Shown piece by piece: positions 1-10,553 of a stretch of DNA of 64,000 bases. The translations under genes and the position numbers were made by a program. Under the pieces are notes generated by a model that did no database searches, was not told the origin of the DNA, and saw only the letters and a list, made by a program, of their open reading frames with translations. The DNA comes from Rhodanobacter thiooxydans. GTDB lineage: Bacteria > Pseudomonadota > Gammaproteobacteria > Xanthomonadales > Rhodanobacteraceae. The first letter of the stretch is position 1, and every line of letters begins with the position of its first letter. The stretch covers positions 310,001 through 374,000 of the forward strand of contig NZ_CP127409.1 of the NCBI RefSeq assembly GCF_030291135.1, written 5' to 3'.

Positions 1-1212
1 GCGAAGCGGCGCGGGCGCGACGCCTACGCCAGCAACGACGCGATCAACAGCATCGGGCTGGGCGTGATCTCGCAGCTGGTCGGCGTGTTCGGCAAGCTGC
101 TGACCATCGGTATCTATGCGTGGTGCGTCGAACACCTGGCGCTGTTCGTGCTGCCGGCGGACAACCTGCTGGTGTGGGCCGGCGCGCTGCTGGGCTACGA
201 CTTCTGCTACTACTGGCTGCACCGCGCCGGGCACCGGGTGAACATCCTGTGGGCCGCGCACGTGGTGCACCACCAGAGCGAGCGTTACAACCTGTCCACC
301 GCGCTGCGCCAGACCGGCAGCGGCATGCTGCTGGGCTGGCTGTTCTACCTGCCGCTGGCCGTGCTTGGCGTGCCGCTGCAGGTGTTCGTGGTGGTGGCGC
401 TGATCGACCTGCTGTACCAGTTCTGGGTGCACACCGAGCAGATCGGCCGGCTCGGCTGGTTCGACAGGGTGTTCTGCTCGCCGTCCAACCATCGCGCGCA
501 CCACGCGGTGAATGACCGCTACCTCGACCGCAACTACGGCGGCATCCTGATTGTGTGGGACCGCCTGTTCGGCACTTTCGTGGAGGAGGACGCCGCCGAC
601 CCGCCGGTGTACGGCACCCGTTCGCCGCTGCGCAGCTGGAACCCGCTGTGGGCCAACGCCGAGGTGTACTGGCATAGCGCGGTGGACGCGTGGCACGCGC
701 GGCGCTGGCGCGACAAGCTGCTGGTGTGGCTGAAGCCGCCGGGCTGGCGCCCGGCCGATGTGACGGCACGCTACCCGAAGCCGGATTTCGTGATGCCGAG
801 CGAGCGTTTCGACCCGCCGCTGTCGCGGCCACTGAAGGTCTATGTACTGCTGCAGTTCGCGCTGCTGCTGGGCATGACCACGCAGTTCCTCGGCATGGCC
901 GGCAAGGCCAGTTTGCCGGAATTGCTGCTGTATGCGATCTATCTGGTTGCCGGCCTGTGCGTGCTCGGCGCGCTGATGGAAGGTCGCCGCTGGGCGCCGT
1001 GGGCGGAAGGCGTGCGCGTGCTGGCTACCGCCGCGGTACCGCTGCTCAGCGGACGCTGGTTCGGCGTCGGCCATCTGGACGGCCATCTCGCGTTGGCGAT
1101 CGCGCTGGTGTTCGGACTCAGCGCGCTCGCACTGCCATGGCTGCGCCCGTCGTCGGTCGGCGCGGGCGTGGCCGCTGTTCCCGCTGAATCCGCAGCTGCT
1201 TCGCTGCGCTAG
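1..1212 (+). CDS. Sterol desaturase / fatty acid hydroxylase family protein (5' end outside window)
   Basis: The reading frame is open from base 1, so the N-terminus lies upstream; about 403 codons are visible. The family comprises membrane-bound di-iron hydroxylases and desaturases acting on sterols, fatty alcohols or lipid chains. The His clusters are visible: HRAGH near base 220, HVVHH near 260 and HRAHH near 490, matching the HxxxH / HxxHH / HxxHH di-iron signature. Hydrophobic stretches surround them, and a further block of predicted membrane segments follows near bases 830-1150, a C-terminal extension seen in longer family members. The TAG stop lies at the edge of a palindromic repeat. 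The substrate cannot be told from sequence. Confidence 0.88.
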   Translation, partial: AKRRGRDAYASNDAINSIGLGVISQLVGVFGKLLTIGIYAWCVEHLALFVLPADNLLVWAGALLGYDFCYYWLHRAGHRVNILWAAHVVHHQSERYNLSTALRQTGSGMLLGWLFYLPLAVLGVPLQVFVVVALIDLLYQFWVHTEQIGRLGWFDRVFCSPSNHRAHHAVNDRYLDRNYGGILIVWDRLFGTFVEEDAADPPVYGTRSPLRSWNPLWANAEVYWHSAVDAWHARRWRDKLLVWLKPPGWRPADVTARYPKPDFVMPSERFDPPLSRPLKVYVLLQFALLLGMTTQFLGMAGKASLPELLLYAIYLVAGLCVLGALMEGRRWAPWAEGVRVLATAAVPLLSGRWFGVGHLDGHLALAIALVFGLSALALPWLRPSSVGAGVAAVPAESAAASLR

Positions 1213-1270
1213 GGCGGGCACCGCCCGCCGGCCGTCTGCTCCGGCAAAAGCGGCGGCCGTTGCCCGCCCT
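1211..1270. repeat. GGGCGGGCA-type inverted repeat
   Basis: Perfect 10-bp arms, AGGGCGGGCA at 1211-1220 and its complement at 1261-1270, enclose a GC-rich loop. The left arm begins in the stop codon of the preceding gene. Related elements lie at 40854-40910 and 53077-53143. It could act as a transcript 3'-end hairpin; there is no T-tract. Confidence 0.6.
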
Positions 1271-1380
1271 GCGGGATTTGCGCGGCACTTCGACGGTCCG
1301 GCGGCAACCGTGCTGCACCGCGCTGGGTGCCTGCGTGCGCATTCGCTATGATCGCCGCTTGTTTGACTCAGGGGCAGACG

Positions 1381-2892
1381 ATGGGATTCTTCAGCAAGCT
1401 GGTGCGCCACAAGACGGTCGAGCAGCTGCAGGCGGAGGCCGGCACGCGCGGCGATTTCCGCCGCGTGCTGGGCTTGTGGCAGCTCACCGCGATCGGCATC
1501 GGCGGCATCATCGGCGTGGGCATCTTCGTGCTGGCCGGCCAGCAGGCGGCGATGAACGCCGGCCCCGCGGTGGCGATCAGTTTCCTCATCGCCGGCGTCG
1601 GCAGCGCCTGCGCGGCGCTGTGCTACGCCGAGTTCGCCGGGCTGATCCCGGTTACCGGCAGCGCCTATACCTACGGCTACGCGGTGCTCGGCGAGTTCGC
1701 CGCGTGGATCATCGGCTGGGACCTGCTGCTGGAATACGCGCTGGTGGTGGCGGTGGTCGCGATCGGCTGGTCCGGCTACGTGCAGGTGCTGCTGAACTCC
1801 GCCGGCGTGCACCTGCCGGAGTGGGCGCAGCAGAGCATGAGCGCGCAGACCATGCAGTACTACCTGCAACAGCTGTTCGGCCTGCACGGTACCAACGCCA
1901 TCGCCGGGCCGAGCGACGGCCATCGCTTCAACGTGATCGCGGCGGCGGTGTCGCTGGCGGTCGCCGTGCTGCTGACCGTGCGCACCGAGTGGGGCGCGCG
2001 CTTCAACACCGCAGTGGTGGCAATCAAGGTGATCGGCGTGCTGTTGGTGGTGCTGGTGGGCGTGTTCTACATCGATACGGCGAACTGGCACCCGTTCGTG
2101 CCGCCGCGGGTAGTCGATGCCGTCACCGGCATCGGCCACTTCGGCTGGCAAGGCGTGCTGACCGGCGCCAGCGTGGTGTTCTTCGCGGTGTTCGGCTACG
2201 ACACGCTGACCACCGCGGCAGAGGAGTCGAAGCACCCGCAGCGTGACCTGCCGCGCGCGGTGCTGCTGTCGCTGGCGATCGCGATGGTGCTGTACCTCGC
2301 GGTGTCGCTGGTGCTCACCGGCATCACCCACTACAGCAACCTGGGCGGCGAAGCCTCGGTGTCCGACGCGTTCGAGTCGATCGGCCTGCACTGGCTCAGC
2401 GTGACCATCGCGGCGGCGGCGGTGATCGGCGTCACCAGCGTGCTGTTCGCCTTCATGCTGGGCGCGGCGCGGATCTGGTTCGCGCTGGCCCGCGACGGCC
2501 TGCTGCCGGCATGGTTCGCCAGGGTCAGCCCGCGCTTCGGCACGCCGGCGCGGCCGACCCTGATCATCGGCGTGTTCACCGCGCTGGTGGCCGGCCTGCT
2601 GCCGATCGGCGAGGTGGCCGAGCTGGTCAACATCGGCACGCTCAGCGCCTTCATCATCATCTGCGCCTCGATCATGCTGCTGCGCGTGCGCCGGCCCGAC
2701 CTGCAGCGCAACTTCCGCACGCCGGCGGTGTGGTTCACCGCGCCCCTGGGCATTCTGTTTTCCGTGGCGCTGATCTATGGCCTGCCGTGGATCACCTACG
2801 AGCGCTTCATCCTCTGGATGGCGATCGGCTGCGTGATCTACTTCGCCTACGGTATCCGGCACAGCCGGATGGAACAGGGCGGGCGGACGTAA
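1381..2892 (+). CDS. APC-family amino acid permease (cationic amino acid transporter type)
   Basis: A 503-residue integral inner-membrane protein of the amino acid-polyamine-organocation superfamily, likely importing amino acids by proton symport or exchange. The first transmembrane segment carries the family glycine-rich motif GIGGIIGVGIFVLAG (about residues 41-55), followed by alternating hydrophobic helices consistent with 12 membrane spans. Overall resemblance is to the bacterial YfnA/CAT subgroup. I place the start at ATG 1381 rather than upstream in-frame codons because a purine-rich AGGGGC lies just before it and family members begin with a short cytoplasmic leader. Substrate specificity is not determinable here. 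A diguanylate cyclase gene converges on it with a 12-bp gap. Confidence 0.9.
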   Translation: MGFFSKLVRHKTVEQLQAEAGTRGDFRRVLGLWQLTAIGIGGIIGVGIFVLAGQQAAMNAGPAVAISFLIAGVGSACAALCYAEFAGLIPVTGSAYTYGYAVLGEFAAWIIGWDLLLEYALVVAVVAIGWSGYVQVLLNSAGVHLPEWAQQSMSAQTMQYYLQQLFGLHGTNAIAGPSDGHRFNVIAAAVSLAVAVLLTVRTEWGARFNTAVVAIKVIGVLLVVLVGVFYIDTANWHPFVPPRVVDAVTGIGHFGWQGVLTGASVVFFAVFGYDTLTTAAEESKHPQRDLPRAVLLSLAIAMVLYLAVSLVLTGITHYSNLGGEASVSDAFESIGLHWLSVTIAAAAVIGVTSVLFAFMLGAARIWFALARDGLLPAWFARVSPRFGTPARPTLIIGVFTALVAGLLPIGEVAELVNIGTLSAFIIICASIMLLRVRRPDLQRNFRTPAVWFTAPLGILFSVALIYGLPWITYERFILWMAIGCVIYFAYGIRHSRMEQGGRT

Positions 2893-2904
2893 CGCCCGCG
2901 ACAC

Positions 2905-3990
2905 TCAGCAATCGTCGGGGCTGCACACCACCCGATTGCGCCCGGCGTTCTTGGCCTGGCGCATGGCCTGGTCGGCGCGCGCCAGCAGGGCCTCGATGTC
3001 GTCGCAGCAGCGTGGCGAGCATTCGGCGATGCCGATGCTGACGGTGAGCGGGCCGTCCGGGCGCCGGATCTCGTGTATCGACTGACGCAACTGCTCGGCA
3101 CGCTGGCGCGCCTGCTCCAGGTTGTTGCCGGGCAGCAGCATCGCGAACTCCTCGCCGCCGATGCGGCCGATCAGGTCGTCCTGGCGCATCTGCCGGCGCA
3201 TCGCCGCGGCCAGCGCGATCAGCGCGGCGTCGCCGGCGGCGTGGCCGTACTGGTCGTTGATCTGCTTGAAGTGGTCGGCATCCAGGAACAGCATGCAGGC
3301 CGGCTGCTGCTGGTGGTGCAGCTCGGCCATCGCGGACCGCGCCAGCTCCAGGAAACGGTTGCGCAACAGCAGGCCGGTGAGGCCGTCGGTATTGGCCTGC
3401 TCGCGCAGCTGGTGCTCCAGCCGGAACTGTTCGAACAGGGTGCGCGCCATGAACGCGCGCAGCACCGTCGACAGCGCGATCGCGACCGTCATGTAGACCA
3501 GGTACTGGAACACCTGCACGCCGTCGAGGCGGCCGAACAACAGCAACGGCAACGGTCCCAGCGCGCACAGCAGCATCGCCGCGACGAAATCCCAGCGCCC
3601 CAGCCAGATCACCGACGACGCCACCGGCAACAGCAGCCCGGGCAACACCATGGAATGCCCGCGCATGTCACCGAAGCCGTTGAGGTTGATGCCGATCTCC
3701 AGCAGCAGGATGCACAGCAGGGTCAGCGCGCTGAGCAGCCGCGGCTGCCGCACATGCCGGGTCGACGAGGCCACCAGCAGCAGCGGAAGCAGCGGGGCGA
3801 GGCGCAGCCACAGCGGCAGCGGCGAGTGGCGCACCAGGGTGCTGGCGACGACCGCCACCAGATAGGCGAGCGCACCCACCAGCGTCAGGGCGTGGATCAT
3901 CGGTCCCATCCGCAGCGCCAGATAGCGGCTGTACTCGCGGCGCTGCTCCGGGTTGTCGGCGAGCCGGAGGCTTTTGAACAGGGCGTGCAT
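2905..3990 (-). CDS. Membrane-anchored diguanylate cyclase (GGDEF)
   Basis: A 361-residue protein whose N-terminal half (about residues 30-190) is a run of hydrophobic helices, followed by a GGDEF domain. The active-site variant is GGEEF at about residues 278-282, catalytically competent in known cyclases. An RxxD product-inhibition I-site (RQDD) sits exactly five residues before it. The upstream FLDADHFKQIND motif supplies metal and substrate contacts. It should make c-di-GMP from two GTP at the inner membrane, with feedback inhibition. No sensory domain other than the membrane region is recognisable. It is divergent from the M61 peptidase gene and convergent with the permease. Confidence 0.92.
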   Translation of the reverse strand: MHALFKSLRLADNPEQRREYSRYLALRMGPMIHALTLVGALAYLVAVVASTLVRHSPLPLWLRLAPLLPLLLVASSTRHVRQPRLLSALTLLCILLLEIGINLNGFGDMRGHSMVLPGLLLPVASSVIWLGRWDFVAAMLLCALGPLPLLLFGRLDGVQVFQYLVYMTVAIALSTVLRAFMARTLFEQFRLEHQLREQANTDGLTGLLLRNRFLELARSAMAELHHQQQPACMLFLDADHFKQINDQYGHAAGDAALIALAAAMRRQMRQDDLIGRIGGEEFAMLLPGNNLEQARQRAEQLRQSIHEIRRPDGPLTVSIGIAECSPRCCDDIEALLARADQAMRQAKNAGRNRVVCSPDDC

Positions 3991-4276
3991 GCGGTTTCCG
4001 CGGGTGGAAAGGTGAGGGTGTCAACGCAAGCCGAGCAAGATGGATGCCAGGTCTCCGCGATCGGCCGGACCGGTTCATGTGCGAGCCATCGTCGTGACCT
4101 TCGGCAGGGGTGAAGCCCGGCGTTGCCGGTCTAGCATCGACGCCTCGGATTCCTGTCGCGGCAACTTTCCGCGACGCGATTCCCGGAGCCTGCCTGGTCT
4201 GTCCGCCTCGCACCGTGGAATGCGGATCGAGCGGCAGCGTCCGCCAGGCTTCCCATTTCCACCCCCGGAGAACACA
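3991..4276. other. Divergent intergenic region between GGDEF gene and M61 peptidase gene
   Basis: This 286-bp region should hold promoters for both neighbours. In-frame codons extend upstream of the M61 start, but their composition is Arg/Ser-rich and unlike a signal peptide. I see no convincing operator or RNA. Confidence 0.5.
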
Positions 4277-6175
4277 TTGAAAGCCACCCGTCTCGCTTCC
4301 GCCCTCGCCGCTACCGCCTTCGGCCTGGCCAGTTTCGCCGCGCTCGCCGATGTCCCGGCACCGCAGGATGTGCCGTACCAGGGCACCTTGAAGGTCACGG
4401 TGGACGCCACCGACGTGGTGCATCGGATCTTCCGCGTGCATGAAACGCTGCCGGTCGCTGCCGGTCCGCTGACGCTGCTGTATCCGCAGTGGATCCCCGG
4501 CAATCACTCGCCGACGGGACCGATCGACAAGATGGCGGGGCTGGTGGTGAAGGCGAACGGCCAGGTGCTGCCGTGGACGCGCGATCCACTCAACGTGTAC
4601 GCCTTCCACCTCGACGTGCCGCAGGGCGTGAGCAGCGTGGAGGTGACGTTCCAGTTCCTGTCGCCGCAGGATCGCAACCAGGGTCGCGTGGTGATGACCC
4701 CGGAGATGCTCAACCTGCAGTGGAACGCGGTGACGATCTATCCCGCCGGCCATTTCGCGCGCCAGATCAACACCGAGGCCAGCGTGAAACTGCCCGCCGG
4801 CTGGCAGGCCGGCACCGCGCTGGAAGTGGCCTCGAAGGATGGCGACACGATCCACTTCAAGCCGATCAACTACAACGACCTGGTCGATTCGCCGATCTAC
4901 GCCGGCAAGTACTTCAAGCGCATCGATCTCGACCCGGGCGCGAAGGCGCCGGTGCACATGAACATCGTGGCCGACGACGCGAAGTACCTGGAGATCAAGC
5001 CGGAACAGATCAAGCCGTTCCGCGAGCTGGTGCAGCAGATGTACAAGATGTACGGCGCGCACCACTACGACCACTACGATTTCCTGGTCTCGCTCAGCGA
5101 CAAGATGAGCGGCAATGGCCTGGAACATCACCGCTCCAGCGAGGATGGCACCTCGGCCGACTTCTTCACCGAGTGGAAGAAGAACGCACTGGGCCGCGAC
5201 CTGTTCTCGCACGAGTTCAACCACTCGTGGGACGGCAAGTACCGCCGCGGTGCGGATCTCGCCACGCCGAACTTCAACGAGCCGATGAGCGACACCCTGC
5301 TGTGGGTGTACGAGGGCCAGACCCAGTTCTGGGGCCAGGTGATGGCGGCGCGTTCGGGCCTGTGGGACGCCGAGCAGGCGCACGACATGTGGGCTTTCAC
5401 CGCCGCCACCTACGACAAGGGCCGCCCCGGCCTGGCCAGCTTCCGCAACGTGCAGGACACCACCAACGATCCGGTGATCGCACAGCGCGCGCCCCTGCCG
5501 TACCGCAACTACCAGGCCAGCGAGGATTACTACTCGGCCGGCCAGATGATCTGGCTCGACGTCGACGGCAAGCTGCGTGAACTCAGCGGCGGCAAGAAGA
5601 GCATTGACGATTTCGGCAAGGCGTTCTTCGGCATGGAGAACGGCAAGTGGGACGTCAACACCTACGTCTTCGAGGACGTGGTCAAGACGCTCAACGACAT
5701 CGCGCCGTACGACTGGGCGAAGTACCTGCGCACGCGCCTGGACGGCCATGGCCCGCTGACCGGCGGCATCGAGTCGCATGGCTGGAAGCTGGTCTACACC
5801 GACAAACCGTCCGAGGCGGTGAAGGCGATCGAGGCGCGCCGGCATTCCGCCGACCTGACCTACTCGCTCGGCCTGTCGATCGGCAAGGCGGGTGCCATCG
5901 GCGACGTGCTGTGGGACGGCCCGGCATTCAAGGCCGGCATCTCGCCCGGCATGACGGTGATTGCGGTCAACGGCCACGACTATGACGCCGATGCGCTCAA
6001 GGACGCCGTCACCGCCGCCGCGAAGGACAAGAACCAGCCGGTCGAATTGCTGGTGAAGAACTTCAACGAGTACAAGACCGTGCGCATCGACTACCACGAC
6101 GGCCTGAAGTACCCGCACCTGGTCCGCGACACCAGCAAGCCCGACACCCTGGGCGCGCTGCTCAAGGCCCGCTGA
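4277..6175 (+). CDS. Secreted M61 family peptidase (glycyl aminopeptidase type) with PDZ domain
   Basis: A 632-residue exported zinc aminopeptidase. I choose a TTG start at 4277 because GGAG precedes it by a few bases and it opens directly into a signal peptide (lysine, arginine, hydrophobic core, cleavage near ALA|DVP). Upstream in-frame ATGs lack this. The zinc motif HEFNH lies at residues 312-316, followed by SWDGKYRRG, which fits the M61 HExxH region. A PDZ domain occupies about residues 525-600 (GLSIGKAG... [12 protein letters not shown]). Family members release N-terminal Gly or Ala from peptides in the periplasm or outside. With DPP-IV, M16 and M1 genes nearby, the likely role is peptide scavenging. 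A palindromic repeat follows immediately. Confidence 0.92.
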   Translation: MKATRLASALAATAFGLASFAALADVPAPQDVPYQGTLKVTVDATDVVHRIFRVHETLPVAAGPLTLLYPQWIPGNHSPTGPIDKMAGLVVKANGQVLPWTRDPLNVYAFHLDVPQGVSSVEVTFQFLSPQDRNQGRVVMTPEMLNLQWNAVTIYPAGHFARQINTEASVKLPAGWQAGTALEVASKDGDTIHFKPINYNDLVDSPIYAGKYFKRIDLDPGAKAPVHMNIVADDAKYLEIKPEQIKPFRELVQQMYKMYGAHHYDHYDFLVSLSDKMSGNGLEHHRSSEDGTSADFFTEWKKNALGRDLFSHEFNHSWDGKYRRGADLATPNFNEPMSDTLLWVYEGQTQFWGQVMAARSGLWDAEQAHDMWAFTAATYDKGRPGLASFRNVQDTTNDPVIAQRAPLPYRNYQASEDYYSAGQMIWLDVDGKLRELSGGKKSIDDFGKAFFGMENGKWDVNTYVFEDVVKTLNDIAPYDWAKYLRTRLDGHGPLTGGIESHGWKLVYTDKPSEAVKAIEARRHSADLTYSLGLSIGKAGAIGDVLWDGPAFKAGISPGMTVIAVNGHDYDADALKDAVTAAAKDKNQPVELLVKNFNEYKTVRIDYHDGLKYPHLVRDTSKPDTLGALLKAR

Positions 6176-6185
6176 AACCGCGTGC

Positions 6186-6212
6186 GCCCCTCTCCCGCTG
6201 CGGGAGAGGGGC
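6186..6212. repeat. Palindromic GC-rich repeat downstream of M61 gene
   Basis: Near-perfect 13-bp arms (GCCCCTCTCCCGC and its complement) with almost no loop, starting 11 bp after the M61 stop codon. It resembles the other CCCC..GGGG intergenic hairpins in this window. It may terminate or stabilise the transcript; no T-run follows. Confidence 0.65.
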
Positions 6213-6338
6213 AGGGCAACAGGGCGCGTGCGGGGCAAGGCACCACATCCCGCCGCGCATGCCCCCCGTCGGCAACTCCGCTATACTGCGCTCCCCCGCG
6301 GCAGCGGCCTTCGGCCGGCCTGCCGCGGGGCCTTGCAT

Positions 6339-6415
6339 GCGCCCGTAGCTCAGCTGGATAGAGTACTGCCCTCCGAAGGCAGGGGTCGTGGGTTCGAATC
6401 CCGCCGGGCGCACCA
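6339..6415 (+). tRNA. tRNA-Arg (anticodon CCG)
   Basis: A complete 77-nt cloverleaf. The acceptor strand GCGCCCG pairs with CGGGCGC before discriminator A and an encoded CCA. The D-arm contains AGCTCAGCTGGATAGAG. The anticodon stem CTGCC/GGCAG encloses loop CTCCGAA, giving anticodon CCG (reads CGG arginine codons). The T-arm contains GGTTCGAATCC. It stands alone between the M61 and glycerophosphodiesterase genes. Confidence 0.98.
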
Positions 6416-6486
6416 CTTTTCGTGATCCCTGCACGCCCCATGGCGTCATGCGCGCTGGCATCGCTACGCGTCCGCCGCGTTCGTTT

Positions 6487-7554
6487 ATGCTCCATGGCAT
6501 GTCCGCACCTGCCATCGCCGCCGCCGAAAAGCCGCTTGCCGCCAGGGTGCAGGTGATCGCCCACCGCGGCGCCAGCGCGCATCTGCCGGAGCACACGCTG
6601 GCGGCGTATGCGCGGGCGATCGCCGATGGGGCCGACTTCATCGAGCCGGACCTGGTGATGACGCAGGACGGCGTGCTGCTGGCGCGCCACGAGAACGAGA
6701 TCGGCGGTACCACCGACGTGGGCAGCCACCCCGGGTTCGCCGCGCGCAGGACCCGCAAGATCATCGACGGCGAGCTGGTGACCGGCTGGTTCAGCGAGGA
6801 CTTCAGCCTGGCCGAGCTGAAGACGCTGCGCGCGCGCGAACGGTTGCCGGAGCTGCGCGGCACGCGGCATGACGGCGAGTTTCCGCTGGCAACGCTGGAT
6901 GAGGTGATCGACCTCGTCGCGGCCGGGTCGAAGGATCGCGGGCAGGCCATCGGGATCATCCCGGAGATCAAGCACGGCAGCTATTTCCGGGACATCGGCC
7001 TGCCGATGGAGGACGCGCTGCTGGCCGCGCTGGCCGCGCACGAGCATACCCGCACGGCGCCGGTGGAGATCCAGTCGTTCGAGGTCGGCAACCTGAGGTA
7101 TCTGCGCGGCCGGCTCGCCGGTGCGCACGGCAACATCCGCCTGCTGCAACTGCTCGGCGACGCGGGGGAACAGCCGTACGACGTGGTCGCGGCGGGCGGC
7201 AGGCTCAGCTACGCGCAGATGATGACGCCGGCCGGGCTGCGCGAGATCGCCACGTATGCGGACGCGATCGGCCCAGACATCCGCGCGATCATCCCGCTGA
7301 CGGCCAACCGGGTGCTGGGCGTGCCGACGGCGCTGGTGCGCGACGCGCATGCCGCCGGCCTCGAAGTGCACCCGTACACCTTCCGTCCCGAGAACGGTTT
7401 CCAGCCGCTCGACCTGTGGCACGGCAGCGACCCGCACGACTTCAATGCGGCCGGTTCCATCGCCGAGATCCGCGCCTACCTCGCCACCGGCATCGATGCG
7501 TTCTTCACCGACGATCCGGCGATCGGGTGCAAGGCGCTGAACCGGCAGGCTTGA
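6487..7554 (+). CDS. Glycerophosphoryl diester phosphodiesterase
   Basis: About 355 residues, hydrolysing glycerophosphodiesters to sn-glycerol 3-phosphate and an alcohol (GlpQ/UgpQ superfamily, TIM barrel). The catalytic HRGAS lies at residues 26-30, followed by LPEHTLAAY and the metal-binding [18 protein letters not shown], where Glu and Asp coordinate calcium or magnesium. The rest ([23 protein letters not shown]) matches the GlpQ branch. No signal peptide is seen, so it may be cytoplasmic although most long GlpQ relatives are periplasmic. ATG 6487 and ATG 6499 are both possible starts; neither has a strong ribosome binding site. It may share a transcript with the tRNA just upstream. Confidence 0.9.
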   Translation: MLHGMSAPAIAAAEKPLAARVQVIAHRGASAHLPEHTLAAYARAIADGADFIEPDLVMTQDGVLLARHENEIGGTTDVGSHPGFAARRTRKIIDGELVTGWFSEDFSLAELKTLRARERLPELRGTRHDGEFPLATLDEVIDLVAAGSKDRGQAIGIIPEIKHGSYFRDIGLPMEDALLAALAAHEHTRTAPVEIQSFEVGNLRYLRGRLAGAHGNIRLLQLLGDAGEQPYDVVAAGGRLSYAQMMTPAGLREIATYADAIGPDIRAIIPLTANRVLGVPTALVRDAHAAGLEVHPYTFRPENGFQPLDLWHGSDPHDFNAAGSIAEIRAYLATGIDAFFTDDPAIGCKALNRQA

Positions 7555-7630
7555 GTGAAGATGCGTGAGCAACGCGGAATCGCCGGCATGGCGCTCGCAC
7601 GTTGCTCACTGCTTGCCACTTGTTTCCCGC

Positions 7631-8215
7631 TCAGCTCTTCCTGATCTGGAAATCCTGCTTCGCCACTGGCTTGCCGTCGAGCGAGATCTCGACCTTGTAC
7701 TTGCCTTCCGGCCACAGGTCGGGGTTCTGCACCTTGAACGTGGTGATGGCCGGGCCGTCGGTGGCGATCGACTGGCTGATGCTGCTGACCAGCTGGCCCT
7801 GGCCTTCCAGGTAGCTCCACTTCGCGTTGAGCGTGGCGCCGCCGGTGCTGCCTTCGGTGGCGACGCTGGCATAGATGGTCTTGTCGTTGGTGGTGAAGCT
7901 GTTGCTGGCGCGGGTTACCTGGTGCTCGGCGTTCACCGTGCTGCCCAGGGTCAGCCTGGCCACCGTGAACGGCGCGGCCGGCGGGGCGGCCACCGGGGCG
8001 GCGCTGGCCACGCTGGCCGTGCGAGCGGGCGGTGACGCGGCCGTGCTGGCAGTGGCGGGCGGCGGTGTCGGTGTTGGCGTGATGGCCACCGGAGCGGTGC
8101 TGGCCGGGGCCGGCGCACTGGCCGGTGTCGATTCGTGCTTGCCGCAGCCGCCGAGCAGCAGCAGGCCGGTCAGGAGGGTGCCGTACAGCGCGATGGGACG
8201 CATGGGTCGGGTCAT
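7631..8215 (-). CDS. Putative lipoprotein of unknown function
   Basis: 194 residues with a lipoprotein signal peptide: hydrophobic core and lipobox LLGGC, lipidated Cys at 24. An Ala/Pro/Thr-rich linker follows (about residues 28-75), typical of an extended stalk. The C-terminal ~110 residues form a beta-rich domain ending in EGKYKVEISLDGKPVAKQDF, which suggests an immunoglobulin-like fold, but I do not recognise the family. The start ATG at 8215 has GGAG a few bases upstream. It follows queF on the same strand after 150 bp and converges with the phosphodiesterase gene. Likely periplasmic and membrane anchored. Confidence 0.75.
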   Translation of the reverse strand: MTRPMRPIALYGTLLTGLLLLGGCGKHESTPASAPAPASTAPVAITPTPTPPPATASTAASPPARTASVASAAPVAAPPAAPFTVARLTLGSTVNAEHQVTRASNSFTTNDKTIYASVATEGSTGGATLNAKWSYLEGQGQLVSSISQSIATDGPAITTFKVQNPDLWPEGKYKVEISLDGKPVAKQDFQIRKS

Positions 8216-8365
8216 GGGAACTCCGGTGTCGATGACGTGGCGGATGCCGCTGGGTGGCCTGGTGTCAGGGCACCGAGGCTAACGCCGCCGATCTGAAGCG
8301 TCGATTACCGGGGGGAATGGCCATGGCTGAACTTTCACGCGGCACTGACGCGCGCGTCGGCGGGC

Positions 8366-9190
8366 CTACTGCCGAACCGTGCGCGGGTTGGCGGGCGTGG
8401 CCGGCGTGCTGCTGCGGAACGGGTTGATGTCCAGTCCGCCGCGGCGGGTGTAGCGCGCGTACACGCTGAGCTGCCGTGGCGCGCAGCACTGCGTCAGGTC
8501 GACGAAGATGCGTTCCACGCATTGCTCGTGGAACTCGTTGTGGGTGCGGAACGAGACCAGGTAGCGCAGCAGGCCGGCGTGGTCGATCGGTGCGCCGCGG
8601 TAGGCGATCTGCACGCTGCCCCAGTCGGGTTGTCCGGTGACCGGGCAGTTCGAGCGCAGCAAGTGCGAGACCAGGGTTTCCGCCACCGGCGTGGCGGTGG
8701 TGTCGGCCTGCAGGAAATCGGCGTTTGGCGGGCCGTAGTGGTCGATGGCGATGTCCTGGTCATCGAGCAGATGGCCGTCCAGATCGATCACGGGAAGCGC
8801 AGCGGCGCGTGCGTCGCGCAGTTGCACGTTGACCACCGCACCGGCCGCCGCGGACAGGTCGTGCATCAGGGTGGCGGACAGCGTCGCGGCGTCCGCGATG
8901 CGCTCTTGCGCGAAGCCGTTGAGGTACAGCTTGAACGACTTCGACTCGATGATGCTGGGCGAGGCCGCCGGCACGTGGAACTCGGCCAGGGCAACCTGCG
9001 GCTTGCCGCGCTGGTCGAGCCACGACAACTCGTAGGCGTTCCAGATGTCCACGCCGTGGAACGGCAGCACCTCGCCCAGGCCGATCTCGGCGCGCTTGTC
9101 GGCGCGGGGGATCGGAAACAGCAGGCCGGGATCGTAACGGTCGGCGTAGACCGTGTCCTTGCCGAGCGGGGAGTGTTCGGGGGTGCTCAT
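8366..9190 (-). CDS. queF: NADPH-dependent 7-cyano-7-deazaguanine reductase QueF (long form)
   Basis: 274 residues, close to the E. coli two-domain QueF (282). It reduces preQ0 to preQ1 in queuosine biosynthesis, a nitrile reduction using two NADPH. The N-terminal tunnelling-fold half carries the QueF motif with [12 protein letters not shown]. The C-terminal half has the catalytic cysteine in [13 protein letters not shown] (Cys182) and the GGLDINP substrate region near the end. It acts in the cytosol. No other queuosine gene lies in this window, so the pathway must be dispersed. The start ATG at 9190 opens into [11 protein letters not shown], which matches the family's usual N-terminus. Confidence 0.95.
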   Translation of the reverse strand: MSTPEHSPLGKDTVYADRYDPGLLFPIPRADKRAEIGLGEVLPFHGVDIWNAYELSWLDQRGKPQVALAEFHVPAASPSIIESKSFKLYLNGFAQERIADAATLSATLMHDLSAAAGAVVNVQLRDARAAALPVIDLDGHLLDDQDIAIDHYGPPNADFLQADTTATPVAETLVSHLLRSNCPVTGQPDWGSVQIAYRGAPIDHAGLLRYLVSFRTHNEFHEQCVERIFVDLTQCCAPRQLSVYARYTRRGGLDINPFRSSTPATPANPRTVRQ

Positions 9191-9231
9191 GCGCGCAGTT
9201 TAACTGCTCTGCGGGTGCGGCTTGCCGGGGG

Positions 9232-9318
9232 AAGATCAAGAGCGGGGCCCATCCCGGCCCTCCCCTGCGTGCAGGGGGGCAGCGGCTGTGCGCCTCCCTT
9301 CTGCAGCAAGGGAGGCGC
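9232..9318. repeat. Palindromic intergenic repeat, partial composite element
   Basis: Two hairpins between queF and the aldo/keto reductase gene: CCCCTGC/GCAGGGG at 9262-9277 and perfect 11-bp arms GCGCCTCCCTT/AAGGGAGGCGC at 9290-9318. The preceding GAAGATCAAGAGC matches the centre of the longer element at 59853-59959, so this looks like a half copy. Confidence 0.65.
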
Positions 9319-9329
9319 GCAGCAGGGTT

Positions 9330-10322
<993 letters not shown>

Positions 10323-10523
10323 GAGGCGGCTCCGGTGGGTGAAGGTTGGCGCATGGTGCGCCGTGAGGGTCGTCGGATACATGCTCAATGATGGCTGTCA
10401 CCAATCCATGCAAGACAACCATCGCGATGGATCGGTTCGAAGCCATGCGGCTGTAGACGCGGATCGTCGGGCTGGGCAGCCTCACCGCCACGGTGGACCA
10501 CGCCCGCGTGTGTCGTGATGGCT

Positions 10524-10548
10524 CCTCCCCCTGCGTTGCAGGGGAGGG
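10524..10548. repeat. CCCCCTGC/GCAGGGG hairpin repeat
   Basis: A single hairpin immediately 3' of the GST gene, of the same type as those at 14304-14409, 21430-21456 and 59853-59959. Confidence 0.6.
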
Positions 10549-10553
10549 TGCAA

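Noticed and set aside
3668-6238. 856-codon open frame on the minus strand opposite the M61 gene
   Set aside because: Composition is typical of the antisense of a GC-rich gene (His/Val/Arg/Asp-rich, no domain), and the opposite strand encodes a complete M61 peptidase.
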